This document shows positions 9,913-17,905 of a DNA stretch of 64,000 nt, piece by piece. The translations under genes and the position numbers were made by a program. Below the pieces are notes generated by a model. The model searched no databases. It saw only the letters and a program-made list of their open reading frames with translations, and was not told the DNA's origin. Each line of letters opens with the position of its first letter. Position 1 is the stretch's first letter. The DNA is from Kingella oralis. GTDB taxonomy: Bacteria; Pseudomonadota; Gammaproteobacteria; Burkholderiales; Neisseriaceae. The stretch covers positions 1,178,001 to 1,242,000 of the forward strand of contig NZ_CP059569.1 of the NCBI RefSeq assembly GCF_014054985.1, in the 5' to 3' direction.

Positions 9913-10593
9913 TTACACATAGCTTTTGCTGCGGGTTAAATCCATAATCAGCAAGGGATTATCTTCGCGCATTTTGTCAATTAACTCTTGGCAACGGTAG
10001 GTTTTGGGTTCTTGCCACAGCCAGTCTAACTCGGCTTGGGTGAGCCCCACCATTTGCAGAAATTGCACCTTTCCGTTGGGCGTGTCTATTTCGGGCAGTT
10101 TGGGGTCGGGCGCAAAGGCGATGCCCACAATGGCGGTGTCGGTGTCCAGCCGCACGGGACCGTTGGCAGGGATAAAGTGATAGGGTTCAAACCATTTGCC
10201 GCTGTCAAACACATAGCGAGCAAGGTTGTTCATCACATTAATCACCCATATAGGCTCATGGTTTGCGCCGTTTTGGTTTTTGTCGTCTACAACAGGGGCA
10301 ATGCGGCAGGTAAATTCAAAACCCCATTTGCTGAAATCGGCTTCGGCGCTTTCGGGGTCAAAATACAACTCGCTCATGCCGTAGGAAATCAGATGGCGGT
10401 GGAACTGCTGCTCTTCGCAATCGTAGATGCTTACGCCGTCTAGTGGGTCTTCGCCACCTATCATGTATTTGACGATGGTGCCGTAGTGGCGCGGCTCTTG
10501 GTTGGGATAAAGGGCGTCAATGGCGACATCTATGGCGTTCCAGCCTACGGCTTCGTCTTCGCTGAATTGGGCGCGGTATTCTGCTTCGGTCAT
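9913..10593 (-). CDS. Suppressor-of-fused (SUFU) domain protein
   Basis: 226 residues matching the bacterial SUFU-domain family (GWNAIDVAIDALYP, then YGMSELYFDP and FEFTCRI, then NLARYVF and the conserved IVGIAFAPDP region). Bacterial members have no settled function; several occur as immunity proteins of polymorphic toxins, others as single-copy genes. AAGGAGCAAGAC lies just before ATG 10593; the longer frame to 10662 is rejected because this start has the clear binding site. No toxin gene is adjacent here. Confidence 0.8.
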   Translation of the reverse strand: MTEAEYRAQFSEDEAVGWNAIDVAIDALYPNQEPRHYGTIVKYMIGGEDPLDGVSIYDCEEQQFHRHLISYGMSELYFDPESAEADFSKWGFEFTCRIAPVVDDKNQNGANHEPIWVINVMNNLARYVFDSGKWFEPYHFIPANGPVRLDTDTAIVGIAFAPDPKLPEIDTPNGKVQFLQMVGLTQAELDWLWQEPKTYRCQELIDKMREDNPLLIMDLTRSKSYV

Positions 10594-10689
10594 GTCTTGC
10601 TCCTTGTGGGGATGGGGCTGGGATGCTGATGGGGCGCGTTCCAGTTTTGGCTTCGCGCTCATTTTCAGGCTGCCTTTGTTTATTCGGCA

Positions 10690-11184
10690 CTAATCTGCGC
10701 CAACAGGCGGCAGGCTCATTTCCAGCACGCTTTGTGTTTGGCGCGCGCGAAAATCCGCCAGCTTTTGCGCCAGCCCGTTATCCTGATTTGCCAACAGCGA
10801 CACGGCAAACAAGGCGGCATTGGCTGCGCCTGCTTCGCCGATGGCAAAGGTGGCAACAGGCACGCCCTTGGGCATTTGCACGATAGAAAGCAGCGAATCT
10901 TCGCCGCGCAAGTATTTGCTGGGCACGGGCACGCCGAGCACGGGCAAGGTGGTTTGCGCGGCAACCATGCCAGGTAGATGCGCTGCGCCGCCTGCGCCTG
11001 CGATGATGGCTTGCAAACCGCGCTCGCGGGCGGTTTTGGCGTAGTCAAACATTAAATCGGGGGTGCGATGGGCGGAAACGACTTGGGTTTCGTAGTCCAC
11101 GCCGAATTGTTGCAGCATTTTGGCGGCGTGTTCCATGATGTGCCAATCGCTGTTGCTGCCCATGATGATGCCTATTTTTGCCAT
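10690..11184 (-). CDS. purE: N5-carboxyaminoimidazole ribonucleotide mutase
   Basis: 164 residues, class I PurE: GIIMGSNSDW at the N-terminus, VVSAHRTPDLMFDYA, GAGGAAHLPGMVA and GVPVPS, all of the active site that moves CO2 from N5 to C4 in purine synthesis. AAAGGA precedes ATG 11184. No purK is adjacent; purC is about 50 kb away in this window. Confidence 0.95.
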   Translation of the reverse strand: MAKIGIIMGSNSDWHIMEHAAKMLQQFGVDYETQVVSAHRTPDLMFDYAKTARERGLQAIIAGAGGAAHLPGMVAAQTTLPVLGVPVPSKYLRGEDSLLSIVQMPKGVPVATFAIGEAGAANAALFAVSLLANQDNGLAQKLADFRARQTQSVLEMSLPPVGAD

Positions 11185-11229
11185 GGCGGATTATCCTTTT
11201 CGCTACGCTGAACGGGGTTTCAGGCTGCC

Positions 11230-11565
11230 TTATTTGAAGAAATCGCCCATGCCTGCGGGCAGGCCTTGGGTGAACTGCGCCATTTTGGCGGAAGTGGCGG
11301 CTTCGCCTTTTTCGTGCGCGTCGTTGATGGCGGCGAGGATGAGGTCTTCCAGCATTTCGGGGTCGTCTGCGGCTTCGCTGATTAAATCGGGGCTGATGCT
11401 GATTTTGCGCACGACGTGGCTGCATGTGGCGGTTACTTTGACCAAGCCGTTGCCTGCTTGCCCTTCTACTTCGGTTTGCGCGAGTTCCGCTTGCGCTTTT
11501 TTCATGTTTTCTTGCATTTTTTGGGCTTGTTGCATCAAGCCGCCGAGTCCTGCTTTGCCGAACAT
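11230..11565 (-). CDS. ybaB: YbaB/EbfC nucleoid-associated protein
   Basis: 111 residues, the usual length of this DNA-binding dimer family. Gly-rich start (MFGKAGLGGLMQQAQKMQEN), then the helix-forming QAELAQTEVEGQAGNGLVKV segment typical of YbaB. Good AGGAG ahead of ATG 11565. Often found after dnaX; here dnaX is not in the window. It is followed by purE 45 bases downstream. Confidence 0.92.
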   Translation of the reverse strand: MFGKAGLGGLMQQAQKMQENMKKAQAELAQTEVEGQAGNGLVKVTATCSHVVRKISISPDLISEAADDPEMLEDLILAAINDAHEKGEAATSAKMAQFTQGLPAGMGDFFK

Positions 11566-11999
11566 GGGGTGCTCCTGTGGATGGTGTGATGGGAATGAAT
11601 AAGGCAGCCTGAAAAGGGGTCTAGCTGTTTTCAGGCTGCATGAAATGGGCGCGATTATAGCATTATTTAATAGGGGGTGGTTTGGGATGGGTTGGGGGAT
11701 GAGGCAGCCTGAAAATCGGTCTATTCAGCAAAAATCGTTTGGCTCAACATCAAACGATTTTGTTTTTTCAGGCTGCCTTTGGGGCGGCAAAGATTGGGCA
11801 AGCGGCGTGCGCAGCGGAGCTGCACACCCTACGTGGTTGGTGTAAACAATGATGGGAGGGGTAAACAGTTATGTCGGCGAGCCGCCGACGCTCCATTGGG
11901 TTGGGTTTTAGCTTCGCAATCCGCTTCGCTACGCAGGCTGCCTTTTGTTGACACGATAAGGCAGCCTGAAAAATGGGTGGTAGCGTTTTCAGGCTGCCT
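11566..11999. other. Intergenic region with DUS and palindromic repeats
   Basis: No gene seen in 434 bases. It holds at least six DUS copies and one copy of a short palindromic repeat (GTCGGCGAGCCGCCGAC, about 11874-11890) that recurs elsewhere in the window beside DUS copies. A sequence about 11810-11835 (GAGCTGCACACCCTACGTGG) resembles other mosaic repeat fragments. Confidence 0.6.
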
Positions 12000-13700
12000 T
12001 TACCGTTGGGTGAGTATGCGTTTGGCGGCTTCTACGCCCCACCATGCGGCTTCTTCAAACACGGAGTAGCCGCTCAAATCGCTGTGGGCGAAGTGCAGGC
12101 GCGATTGGTGCCGGCGCAGGGCGAGCAGGGTGGGCTGGGTAAGGTAGCCTGCGCTCGGGACGCTCATGGCGTGGGCGCGGATGGTGATGCCGATGTGGGC
12201 GACGTGTTGCCAGAAGCGTTTGCCGCCGTATGCGGTGAGCAGGTCTTGGGCGGCGATGTCTAGTAGGTCGCTGGGCTCGGCGGTGAGCAGTTGGCGGCGG
12301 ACGTTGGCGGGGCTGCTGTGGTTGAGGGCGGTGTAGGCGGTGAAGATGGTGTGGCTGGGGCGGGCGACGTGGATGTGTTGGTGGCTGGCGACAACGTAGC
12401 CCAGCCCGCGGCTGCCGTACACGATGTTGTCCCATGCCAGTTCGCTACGCTTGGGCTCGGCGGGGAAGCTGTGGAGTACGAAATTGCTAATCAGCCACGG
12501 GGCGGAGGGGGGCAGCCTGAAATCGGCGGCGAAGCCGTAGCGTTGGGGGCTTTGGATGATGCGCTGGGCGATGTTGAGCGGCATGGCGCAGATGACATTT
12601 TGGGCGCGGATAAGGCGGGTGTCGCCTGTGCGGATGTGGCGCAGGGTAACGCGCACGTGGTCGTTTTGCTCGGCGATTTGGGTGGCGATGTAGGGGTAGC
12701 TTTCAGGCTGCCTGAATGTGAGTTCGCGGGCGTTGGGCAGTTGCGGGCGGCTTTGGATTTGGGCGTGGCGGCGCAGGGCTTCGGATAGGTGGTTGAGGCC
12801 GTCTGCCCATGTGAGCACGGGGGCGTGTTCGTTGCCGCGGGCGGTGAAGTAGTGCAGCCCTGCGTAGGCGGACACTTGGTCTATGCCTTGCCCGTAGTCG
12901 TCGCGGCAGCAGTAATCCAGATACCAAAGCAGGCTGGGGGATTGGTAGCCTTGGGCGGCGAGCCATTGGGCGAAGGTGTAGCGGTCTAGTTCGCGCCATT
13001 GGGCATCTTGCGATGACAGGGCGATGGGGATGGCGAAGAGTTTGCGCCCGTCGCTGCCGCGTGCGTGCAAAAGCTGGGCAACGAGGGCGAAGAAGCGGCG
13101 GATGTCGGGGTCGTGCGGCTGGGGGATGATGCCTTCCTGCCATGCGCCGTTAATCAGCAGGCGTTCGTCGGGGGCGTTGACGAGGTCGGTATCGCGGTAG
13201 ATGGGTTTGCCTGCGCTGTCGTAGCCTTCGATGATGCCCAAATCGGCAAGCATTTGGCGGATGTGGCTGCTTTCGGCGGAGGGCTGGGCGAGGTAGTGCG
13301 CGCCGCTGGGGGCGATGAGCGGCGGTTCGCTGGTTTGAGACGTTTTAGCTTCGCTGAAATTCGCTTTGCTCATTTTCAGGCTGCCTGAATAGGCGTAGGC
13401 GGCGTTGTTGCCGTTGCGTTCAAAGCCTTCGGCGAGGCAGAAATTGGTGTAGCCATTGCGGGTGAAGTGCCACGCGGCGGAAAGCGCGGCGGCGCCGCTG
13501 CCGAGTATCAGCGTTTCGCAAACATGTTCGCGGCTTGGGGCGGCGTTGAGTTGCTGGTCGCGCAGCAGGTGGGCAAGCGGCAAGCCGACTTTGTTTACAC
13601 TGATGCCGGGAGGGCGCGCAAGATAGCGGTAGCCCAGCCATGATGCGGAGGCGGCGGTGGCGAGGGTGGCGGTGGATTGCAGGAATTGGCGGCGGTTCAT
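12000..13700 (-). CDS. FAD/NAD(P)-dependent oxidoreductase with Tat-like signal
   Basis: 566 residues from ATG 13700. The N-terminus MNRRQFLQSTATLATAASAS resembles a twin-arginine signal (RRQFLQ), so export with bound cofactor is possible. A dinucleotide-binding motif follows (ETLILGSGAAALSAAWH, about 64-80). The C-terminal end has SDLSGYSVFEEAAWWGVEAA, typical of the second FAD contact in amine-oxidase-like flavoproteins (phytoene desaturase/MAO group). The substrate is unknown. At about residues 105-120 an insertion encoded by a DUS-linked repeat gives GSLKMSKANFSEAKT. The frame upstream of 13700 is non-coding. Confidence 0.8.
   Translation of the reverse strand: MNRRQFLQSTATLATAASASWLGYRYLARPPGISVNKVGLPLAHLLRDQQLNAAPSREHVCETLILGSGAAALSAAWHFTRNGYTNFCLAEGFERNGNNAAYAYSGSLKMSKANFSEAKTSQTSEPPLIAPSGAHYLAQPSAESSHIRQMLADLGIIEGYDSAGKPIYRDTDLVNAPDERLLINGAWQEGIIPQPHDPDIRRFFALVAQLLHARGSDGRKLFAIPIALSSQDAQWRELDRYTFAQWLAAQGYQSPSLLWYLDYCCRDDYGQGIDQVSAYAGLHYFTARGNEHAPVLTWADGLNHLSEALRRHAQIQSRPQLPNARELTFRQPESYPYIATQIAEQNDHVRVTLRHIRTGDTRLIRAQNVICAMPLNIAQRIIQSPQRYGFAADFRLPPSAPWLISNFVLHSFPAEPKRSELAWDNIVYGSRGLGYVVASHQHIHVARPSHTIFTAYTALNHSSPANVRRQLLTAEPSDLLDIAAQDLLTAYGGKRFWQHVAHIGITIRAHAMSVPSAGYLTQPTLLALRRHQSRLHFAHSDLSGYSVFEEAAWWGVEAAKRILTQR
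13338..13386 (-). repeat. DUS-linked repeat inside the oxidoreductase gene
   Basis: On the minus strand a DUS is followed by GAGCAAAGCGAATTTCAGC and GAAGCTAAAAC. The same extended unit is found at 18931-19010, in weaker form at about 20255-20300 and 34485-34530. Here it is in frame and adds about 15 residues. Confidence 0.75.
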
Positions 13701-13954
13701 GGTGGATGTTGAGGCAGCCTGAAAACGGCTTGGATGGATAGAAAGGGAAAGGCGAATTTTACAACGGATGGTGGGCTTTATCCGCTTTCGCTGTGCCAAC
13801 CTGCTTTTCAGGCTGCCTTTATGCCTTTCTTTCATATCTTTTAGAACGCCGCTTGGCATAACGAATATTCAAAACCATTCTTGGAAAACAAAATTTCAAA
13901 AGACTATGATTGCGCCGCATTGCCAACCGACAACCCGCCAAAAGGAACACAATC

Positions 13955-14440
13955 ATGTCAAAAAAACTGCTTTTCACCGTATCCGACAGCACGCCCCTGC
14001 CCGAGCTATACCGCCGCTTGGTGCAAGCCATCGACCTATTGGAACAACACATCGGCTACGCTCACAAACGCGCCCTGCCCACGGTAAAACAAGCGATTGA
14101 CCACATGCGCCGCTTTGTGTCGGGCGAGCTGGGTACCGACGAAGGCGCGAAACTGTGGTTCAAAAAGCTCACCAAGCTCGCCGAAGAAGTGGGCGACATG
14201 ACCCCCGAGCAATCCGCCTATGTTTTGGCCGCCGCCGAAGTGGGGCACGCCGCATCGCACATGGGGCATGTGAACATGGCCCTGAGCCGCGGCGGACGCA
14301 CCGAAGCCGATGCCGAATATGTGAAACTGCAAACCGCCTATGTGAACTTCGCGTTTAAAGGCGTGGACGAATTTCTCGCGCTGGTAGACGGCAAAATCCA
14401 GCCCTATTTCGCCTTTAACGATGAAGCCGTTGCGGCGTAA
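13955..14440 (+). CDS. Conserved small protein of unknown function, paralog A of the chorismatase-like cluster
   Basis: 161 residues, soluble and helical; family not recognised. Residues about 76-136 are strongly shared with the gene at 15762: EEVxDM, QxAYxLAxAE, GHAAxHxGHxN, ALSRGGRTEAD. The dense His/Glu/Arg pattern looks like a catalytic or metal-binding site on a helical bundle, but that is inference. Start ATG 13955 has AAAGGAAC upstream; the frame extends further up without support. It heads a plus-strand cluster set between minus-strand genes, 97 bases ahead of the chorismatase-like gene. Confidence 0.8.
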   Translation: MSKKLLFTVSDSTPLPELYRRLVQAIDLLEQHIGYAHKRALPTVKQAIDHMRRFVSGELGTDEGAKLWFKKLTKLAEEVGDMTPEQSAYVLAAAEVGHAASHMGHVNMALSRGGRTEADAEYVKLQTAYVNFAFKGVDEFLALVDGKIQPYFAFNDEAVAA

Positions 14441-14450
14441 GCAAGAGCGG

Positions 14451-14492
14451 TTTCAGGCTGCCTTTATCGGCGCGCCCAAGGCAGCCTGAAAA
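14451..14492. repeat. Inverted DUS pair
   Basis: TTTCAGGCTGCC and GGCAGCCTGAAA face each other with an 18-base loop between the first two genes of the cluster. Such pairs can act as attenuators or terminators; no long T run follows, so read-through into the next gene is likely. Confidence 0.7.
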
Positions 14493-14537
14493 CATAAAAA
14501 CTTTTCACTCACCTCAATCCCCCCAACGGAGCCACCC

Positions 14538-15728
14538 ATGACCCCGCAGCAAACCCAGTTCAAAGCCGACCGCTTCTCAAACTACGCCTACGCCGTCATC
14601 GTCCCCCAAGGCGGCGCAAGCTACGCCGAGCAAGCCGCCGACATCATCGCGCAAATCCAGCAGCACTTTGCCGGCAAACAAATCGTCCGCCAAACCGTGT
14701 TCCTGCGCGATGCCGACCGCCTAGACGAAACCGCGCAGCTCTTTGCCGCGCAACAAGGCGCAGCGCAGCCGCTGACCGCGTTTGTGAGCCAAGCCCCTGC
14801 CGACGGCAACCTGCTCGCCGCCGAAATCGTTGCCGTGTCGGGCGCAGAAGTTACCCGCGTAAACAACGGATTAACCAAAGTGCAGCATAACGGCATCACC
14901 TTTGTTCACATCCAAGCCGATGCCTACCTCGGCGGCAAAGCCCCGCGCGAAAATGCCTACGCCGATACCCTCGCCGTGTTAAACGACAACATCGCGCTAC
15001 TCAAACAAGGCGGCGCAAGGCTAGACCAAGTGTTCCGCACATGGTTCTACATGGGCAGCATCGTCGCCCCCGATAACCGCGTTGCCAACCAAGAACAACG
15101 CTACAAAGAACTCAACCGCGCCCGCACCGATGCTTTTGGCGACACCGCATTCCTAAAAGGCAGCCTGAAAAGCCAACCCAATTTTGACGTGTACCCCGCA
15201 TCCACAGGCATCGGCATGGGCGGCGAAGACGTTGCCCTTGGCAGCACCGCGCTCATCACCAGCCGTGCCGACGTGTTTACCCTGCCGCTGGAAAACCCCC
15301 GCCAAACCCCCGCCTTTGAATACGCGCGGCATTACAGCCCCGAAACGCCCAAATTCGCCCGCGCCATGGCGGTGGTATACGACAACCAAGCCGCCGTGTA
15401 TGTATCAGGCACCGCCTCCATCACCGCATCCGAAACCCAACACATCGGCAACACCGCCAAGCAAACCGAAGAAACGCTGCTCAACATCGCCGCGCTCATC
15501 GCCCCCGAAAACTTCGCCGCATCAGGCTTCGCAGGCTACGGCGCAACGCTGCAAGATTTAGCCGTCGTCCGCGCCTATGTGAAACACGCCGCCGATTACG
15601 AAACCGTCCGCGCCGTATGCGAACGGCAGCTGCAAGGCGTGCCCGTGGTTTACACCATCGGCGATGTGTGCCGCGATGATTTGCTGGTGGAGCTGGAAGC
15701 CGTCGCCCATATCCAAAAGGCAGCCTGA
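14538..15728 (+). CDS. Chorismatase/RidA-like protein (FkbO/Hyg5/XanB2-type fold)
   Basis: 396 residues. From memory of the family, several motifs point to chorismatases: FRTWFYMG (167-174), ERYxxxNxARxDAF (about 187-200), YPASTGIGMGG (219-229), FARAMAVV (273-280), VSGTASI (289-295) and GDVCRDDLLVELEAVA near the C-terminus. These enzymes fold as two RidA/YjgF-like domains and hydrolyse chorismate to a hydroxybenzoate or dihydroxy-cyclohexadiene carboxylate plus pyruvate. A DUS at about 15159 encodes GSLK. ATG 14538 has CGGAG upstream. Product specificity cannot be told from sequence by eye; an inactive or RidA-type role is possible. Confidence 0.75.
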   Translation: MTPQQTQFKADRFSNYAYAVIVPQGGASYAEQAADIIAQIQQHFAGKQIVRQTVFLRDADRLDETAQLFAAQQGAAQPLTAFVSQAPADGNLLAAEIVAVSGAEVTRVNNGLTKVQHNGITFVHIQADAYLGGKAPRENAYADTLAVLNDNIALLKQGGARLDQVFRTWFYMGSIVAPDNRVANQEQRYKELNRARTDAFGDTAFLKGSLKSQPNFDVYPASTGIGMGGEDVALGSTALITSRADVFTLPLENPRQTPAFEYARHYSPETPKFARAMAVVYDNQAAVYVSGTASITASETQHIGNTAKQTEETLLNIAALIAPENFAASGFAGYGATLQDLAVVRAYVKHAADYETVRAVCERQLQGVPVVYTIGDVCRDDLLVELEAVAHIQKAA

Positions 15729-15761
15729 AACAAAGTTTACCCCCCCGCAAAGGACAAAACC

Positions 15762-16193
15762 ATGACCACACTCTACGACATCACCGACTACTCGCTAGAC
15801 CAACTCTACGACTACTACGAGCGCACCATCGCCCAAGCCGAAAGCCTGAAAGACCAAGCCCATCCGCGCACCCTATTCCACGTAGAATCCGCCCTGCGCG
15901 ATTTTCGCAAATTCGGCGCAGGCGAATTAGACATTGACCTTGGCACCAAACGCTGGTTTCGCGTGATGTCGCACCTGGTGGAAGAAGTCGCCGACATGGA
16001 CAACAGCCAAACCGCCTACATTCTCGCCCTAGCCGAAATCGGACACGCCGCCGCCCACTTGGGGCACCTCAACACCGCACTCAGCCGCGGCGGGCGCACC
16101 GAAGCCGATGTGAAATACGAAGCGCTCAACCGCGCCTATGTAGGCTTCGGTTTCAAATGCGCGGAAACCTATTTGGGGCTGATGCAACACTAA
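15762..16193 (+). CDS. Conserved small protein of unknown function, paralog B of the chorismatase-like cluster
   Basis: 143 residues, paralog of the gene at 13955. The shared block spans about 72-132 (LVEEVADMD, AEIGHAAAHLGHLN, ALSRGGRTEADVKYE). The N-terminal 60 residues differ, and the C-terminal tail is shorter. It starts 33 bases after the chorismatase-like gene with AAAGGACAAAACC before the ATG, and a terminator follows, so it closes the operon. Two diverged copies either side of one enzyme suggest a heteromeric partner or two successive steps; this is inference. Confidence 0.8.
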   Translation: MTTLYDITDYSLDQLYDYYERTIAQAESLKDQAHPRTLFHVESALRDFRKFGAGELDIDLGTKRWFRVMSHLVEEVADMDNSQTAYILALAEIGHAAAHLGHLNTALSRGGRTEADVKYEALNRAYVGFGFKCAETYLGLMQH

Positions 16194-16239
16194 GGCAGCC
16201 TGAAAACGCGTTTGCGCAATCAAACAACCGGCAATGCAA

Positions 16240-16268
16240 AAAGGCGGATTTCCCATCCGCCCTTTTTT
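16240..16268 (+). terminator. Rho-independent terminator of the chorismatase-like cluster
   Basis: GGCGGAT/ATCCGCC hairpin with a short loop and a T run. A near-identical terminator follows rfbA at 21222-21249. Confidence 0.88.
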
Positions 16269-16305
16269 GTCCGCTCCTATCGCGTAAATAAACCGCGCAC
16301 ACGCA

Positions 16306-16347
16306 AAAAGGCAGCCTGAAACGACTATTTATCGTTTTCAGGCTGCC
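16306..16347. terminator. Inverted DUS pair downstream of rplI
   Basis: GGCAGCCTGAAACGA and TCGTTTTCAGGCTGCC form a long stem between convergent transcripts, 16 bases beyond the rplI stop. Read on the minus strand it should terminate the ribosomal operon. Confidence 0.7.
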
Positions 16348-16362
16348 CTTTAATCAGCAAAA

Positions 16363-16815
16363 TTACTCAGCCGCAGCAACCACAGCCACAGTAATTGTTG
16401 CTACTGCATCAGCGTGCAAAGCCACTTCAATTTCGTATTCGCCAACCGCTTTGAACGGACCTTCTGGCAAACGAACGTTAGATTTCAACGCTTCCACACC
16501 AGTAGCCACAATCGCCGCAGCAATATCCGCATTGGTAACAGAACCGAACAAGCGACCGTCCACACCCGCTTTTTGCGCGATGGTAATGGTTTGACCGTGC
16601 AATTTAGCTTGACGCGCTTGCGCATCAGCCAAAATTGCCGCTTGTTTCGCTTCCAATTCAGCGCGGCGTGCTTCAAACTCTTTTAAGTTTGCTTCGGTAG
16701 CGCGTTTGGCTTTGGCAGTAGGAATCAAAAAATTGCGTGCGTAACCGTTTTTTACGGGTACCACATCACCCAAGTTGCCCAAACCAGCAACGCGTTCCAA
16801 CAAGATAATTTGCAT
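16363..16815 (-). CDS. rplI: 50S ribosomal protein L9
   Basis: 150 residues, full length. N-terminal domain MQIILLERVAGLGNLGDVVPV with the conserved GYARNFLIP, a long connecting helix (ANLKEFEARRAELEAK), and a C-terminal rRNA-binding domain (VDGRLFGSVTNADIA). AGGAG seven bases ahead of the ATG. Last gene of rpsF-priB-rpsR-rplI. Confidence 0.97.
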   Translation of the reverse strand: MQIILLERVAGLGNLGDVVPVKNGYARNFLIPTAKAKRATEANLKEFEARRAELEAKQAAILADAQARQAKLHGQTITIAQKAGVDGRLFGSVTNADIAAAIVATGVEALKSNVRLPEGPFKAVGEYEIEVALHADAVATITVAVVAAAE

Positions 16816-16830
16816 AATGTGAACTCCTAA

Positions 16831-17061
16831 TTATTTATGTTGGTCAGTGTAAGGCAACAAAGCCAAGAAACGAGCGCGTTTCACAGCAACAGCCAATTGG
16901 CGTTGGTAGTGCGCTTTTGTGCCAGTGATGCGAGCGGGAATGATTTTGCCGTTTTCAGTAATGAAATCTTTAAGCAAATCAACTTGTTTGTAATCCACTT
17001 CTTGGATTTTTTCAGCCGTAAAACGGCAGAATTTGCGACGTTTAAATGTTTGACGAGCCAT
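16831..17061 (-). CDS. rpsR: 30S ribosomal protein S18
   Basis: 76 residues: RRKFCRFTAEKIQEVDYK near the start and GTKAHYQRQLAVAVKRARFLALLPY near the end, the diagnostic S18 regions. It sits between priB and rplI with 5- and 15-base gaps and AAAGG before the ATG. Confidence 0.97.
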   Translation of the reverse strand: MARQTFKRRKFCRFTAEKIQEVDYKQVDLLKDFITENGKIIPARITGTKAHYQRQLAVAVKRARFLALLPYTDQHK

Positions 17062-17066
17062 GTCGT

Positions 17067-17363
17067 TTAACCTTTATATTCTTGAATATTTTGAATTCGC
17101 AACACAGGGCGGAAAATTCTTTGGCTGCGTTGGGCTAAAAAGCCGCTCACCTCAACCATTGTGCCGATTTTGTGTTGCCATGCTTTGGCTTGCTCACCGA
17201 TAATCTTTGCGGGCAGTTCAAATTTGACTTGATGCTGCAAACCGTTTTCTTCTTGCACGCTTTCGTGTTGCAACACCACATCCAACACAGGAACACCTGC
17301 CGGCGTGTAGCGCAAAACATCCACTTTGTGCAACAGAGCGGTGAGCTGAAACTGATTGTTCAA
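17067..17363 (-). CDS. priB: Primosomal replication protein N (PriB)
   Basis: 98 residues, single-stranded-DNA-binding OB fold that assists PriA in replication restart. Conserved central part VLQHESVQEENG and C-terminal FLAQRSQR. The start is a TTG that directly follows the rpsF stop (TAATTG), so priB is translated by coupling with rpsF; no in-frame ATG is available nearby without losing the first strand. Position between rpsF and rpsR is the standard one in beta- and gammaproteobacteria. Confidence 0.93.
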   Translation of the reverse strand: MNNQFQLTALLHKVDVLRYTPAGVPVLDVVLQHESVQEENGLQHQVKFELPAKIIGEQAKAWQHKIGTMVEVSGFLAQRSQRIFRPVLRIQNIQEYKG

Positions 17364-17738
17364 TTAGGCTTCAGCAGTTGCTTCGCCAGCAGCTTCGCCG
17401 TTAAGCAGATTTTTAGATTTTTCGCCTTGCATCATCACAGACGGCTCGGTTACGGCTGCTTTCTTTTGAATGGTCAGATGACGCAATACCGCATCGTTGA
17501 AGCGGAAACCTGTTTCCAATTCTTCGATGATTGCGGGAGTGGCTTCAATGTTCATCAACACATAATGCGCTTTATGCAATTTGTTGATTTGGTAAGCCAA
17601 TTGGCGGCGGCCCCAGTCTTCCAAGCGGTGGATTTTACCACCTGCTTCAGTAATCATGGATTTATAGCGTTCAACCATAGCGGGCACTTGCTCGCTTTGG
17701 TCTGGATGAACGATAAACACGATTTCGTAATGACGCAT
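17364..17738 (-). CDS. rpsF: 30S ribosomal protein S6
   Basis: 124 residues: MRHYEIVFIVHPDQSEQV at the N-terminus and GGKIHRLEDWGRRQLAYQIN in the middle are diagnostic. The Ala/Glu-rich tail (NGEAAGEATAEA) is variable in this family. First gene of the ribosomal operon; AGGAGATAAC precedes ATG 17738, and a clear promoter lies about 75 bases upstream. Confidence 0.97.
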   Translation of the reverse strand: MRHYEIVFIVHPDQSEQVPAMVERYKSMITEAGGKIHRLEDWGRRQLAYQINKLHKAHYVLMNIEATPAIIEELETGFRFNDAVLRHLTIQKKAAVTEPSVMMQGEKSKNLLNGEAAGEATAEA

Positions 17739-17812
17739 GTTATCTCCTTACGGTTGGTTAAAAAACAGCCGCCCGCCATGCGATTGCGGGCAGCAAGGTT
17801 GCAAAACGGCGG

Positions 17813-17842
17813 ATTATAATAATGTTTGCCATGCAAGCGCAA
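17813..17842 (-). promoter_or_regulatory. Sigma-70-type promoter of rpsF operon
   Basis: On the minus strand TTGCGC and TATAAT (17818-17813) are separated by 18 bases, pointing toward rpsF. Confidence 0.7.
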
Positions 17843-17860
17843 GTTTTTCTGATTTTCGCG

Positions 17861-17866
17861 TATAAT
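17861..17866 (+). promoter_or_regulatory. Likely -10 box of yhbY
   Basis: TATAAT 40 bases ahead of the yhbY start; the -35 region is weak. Divergent from the rpsF promoter. Confidence 0.5.
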
Positions 17867-17905
17867 TGCGCTTTAATTTTATGAACAATCAACAACGAGA
17901 AGCGA

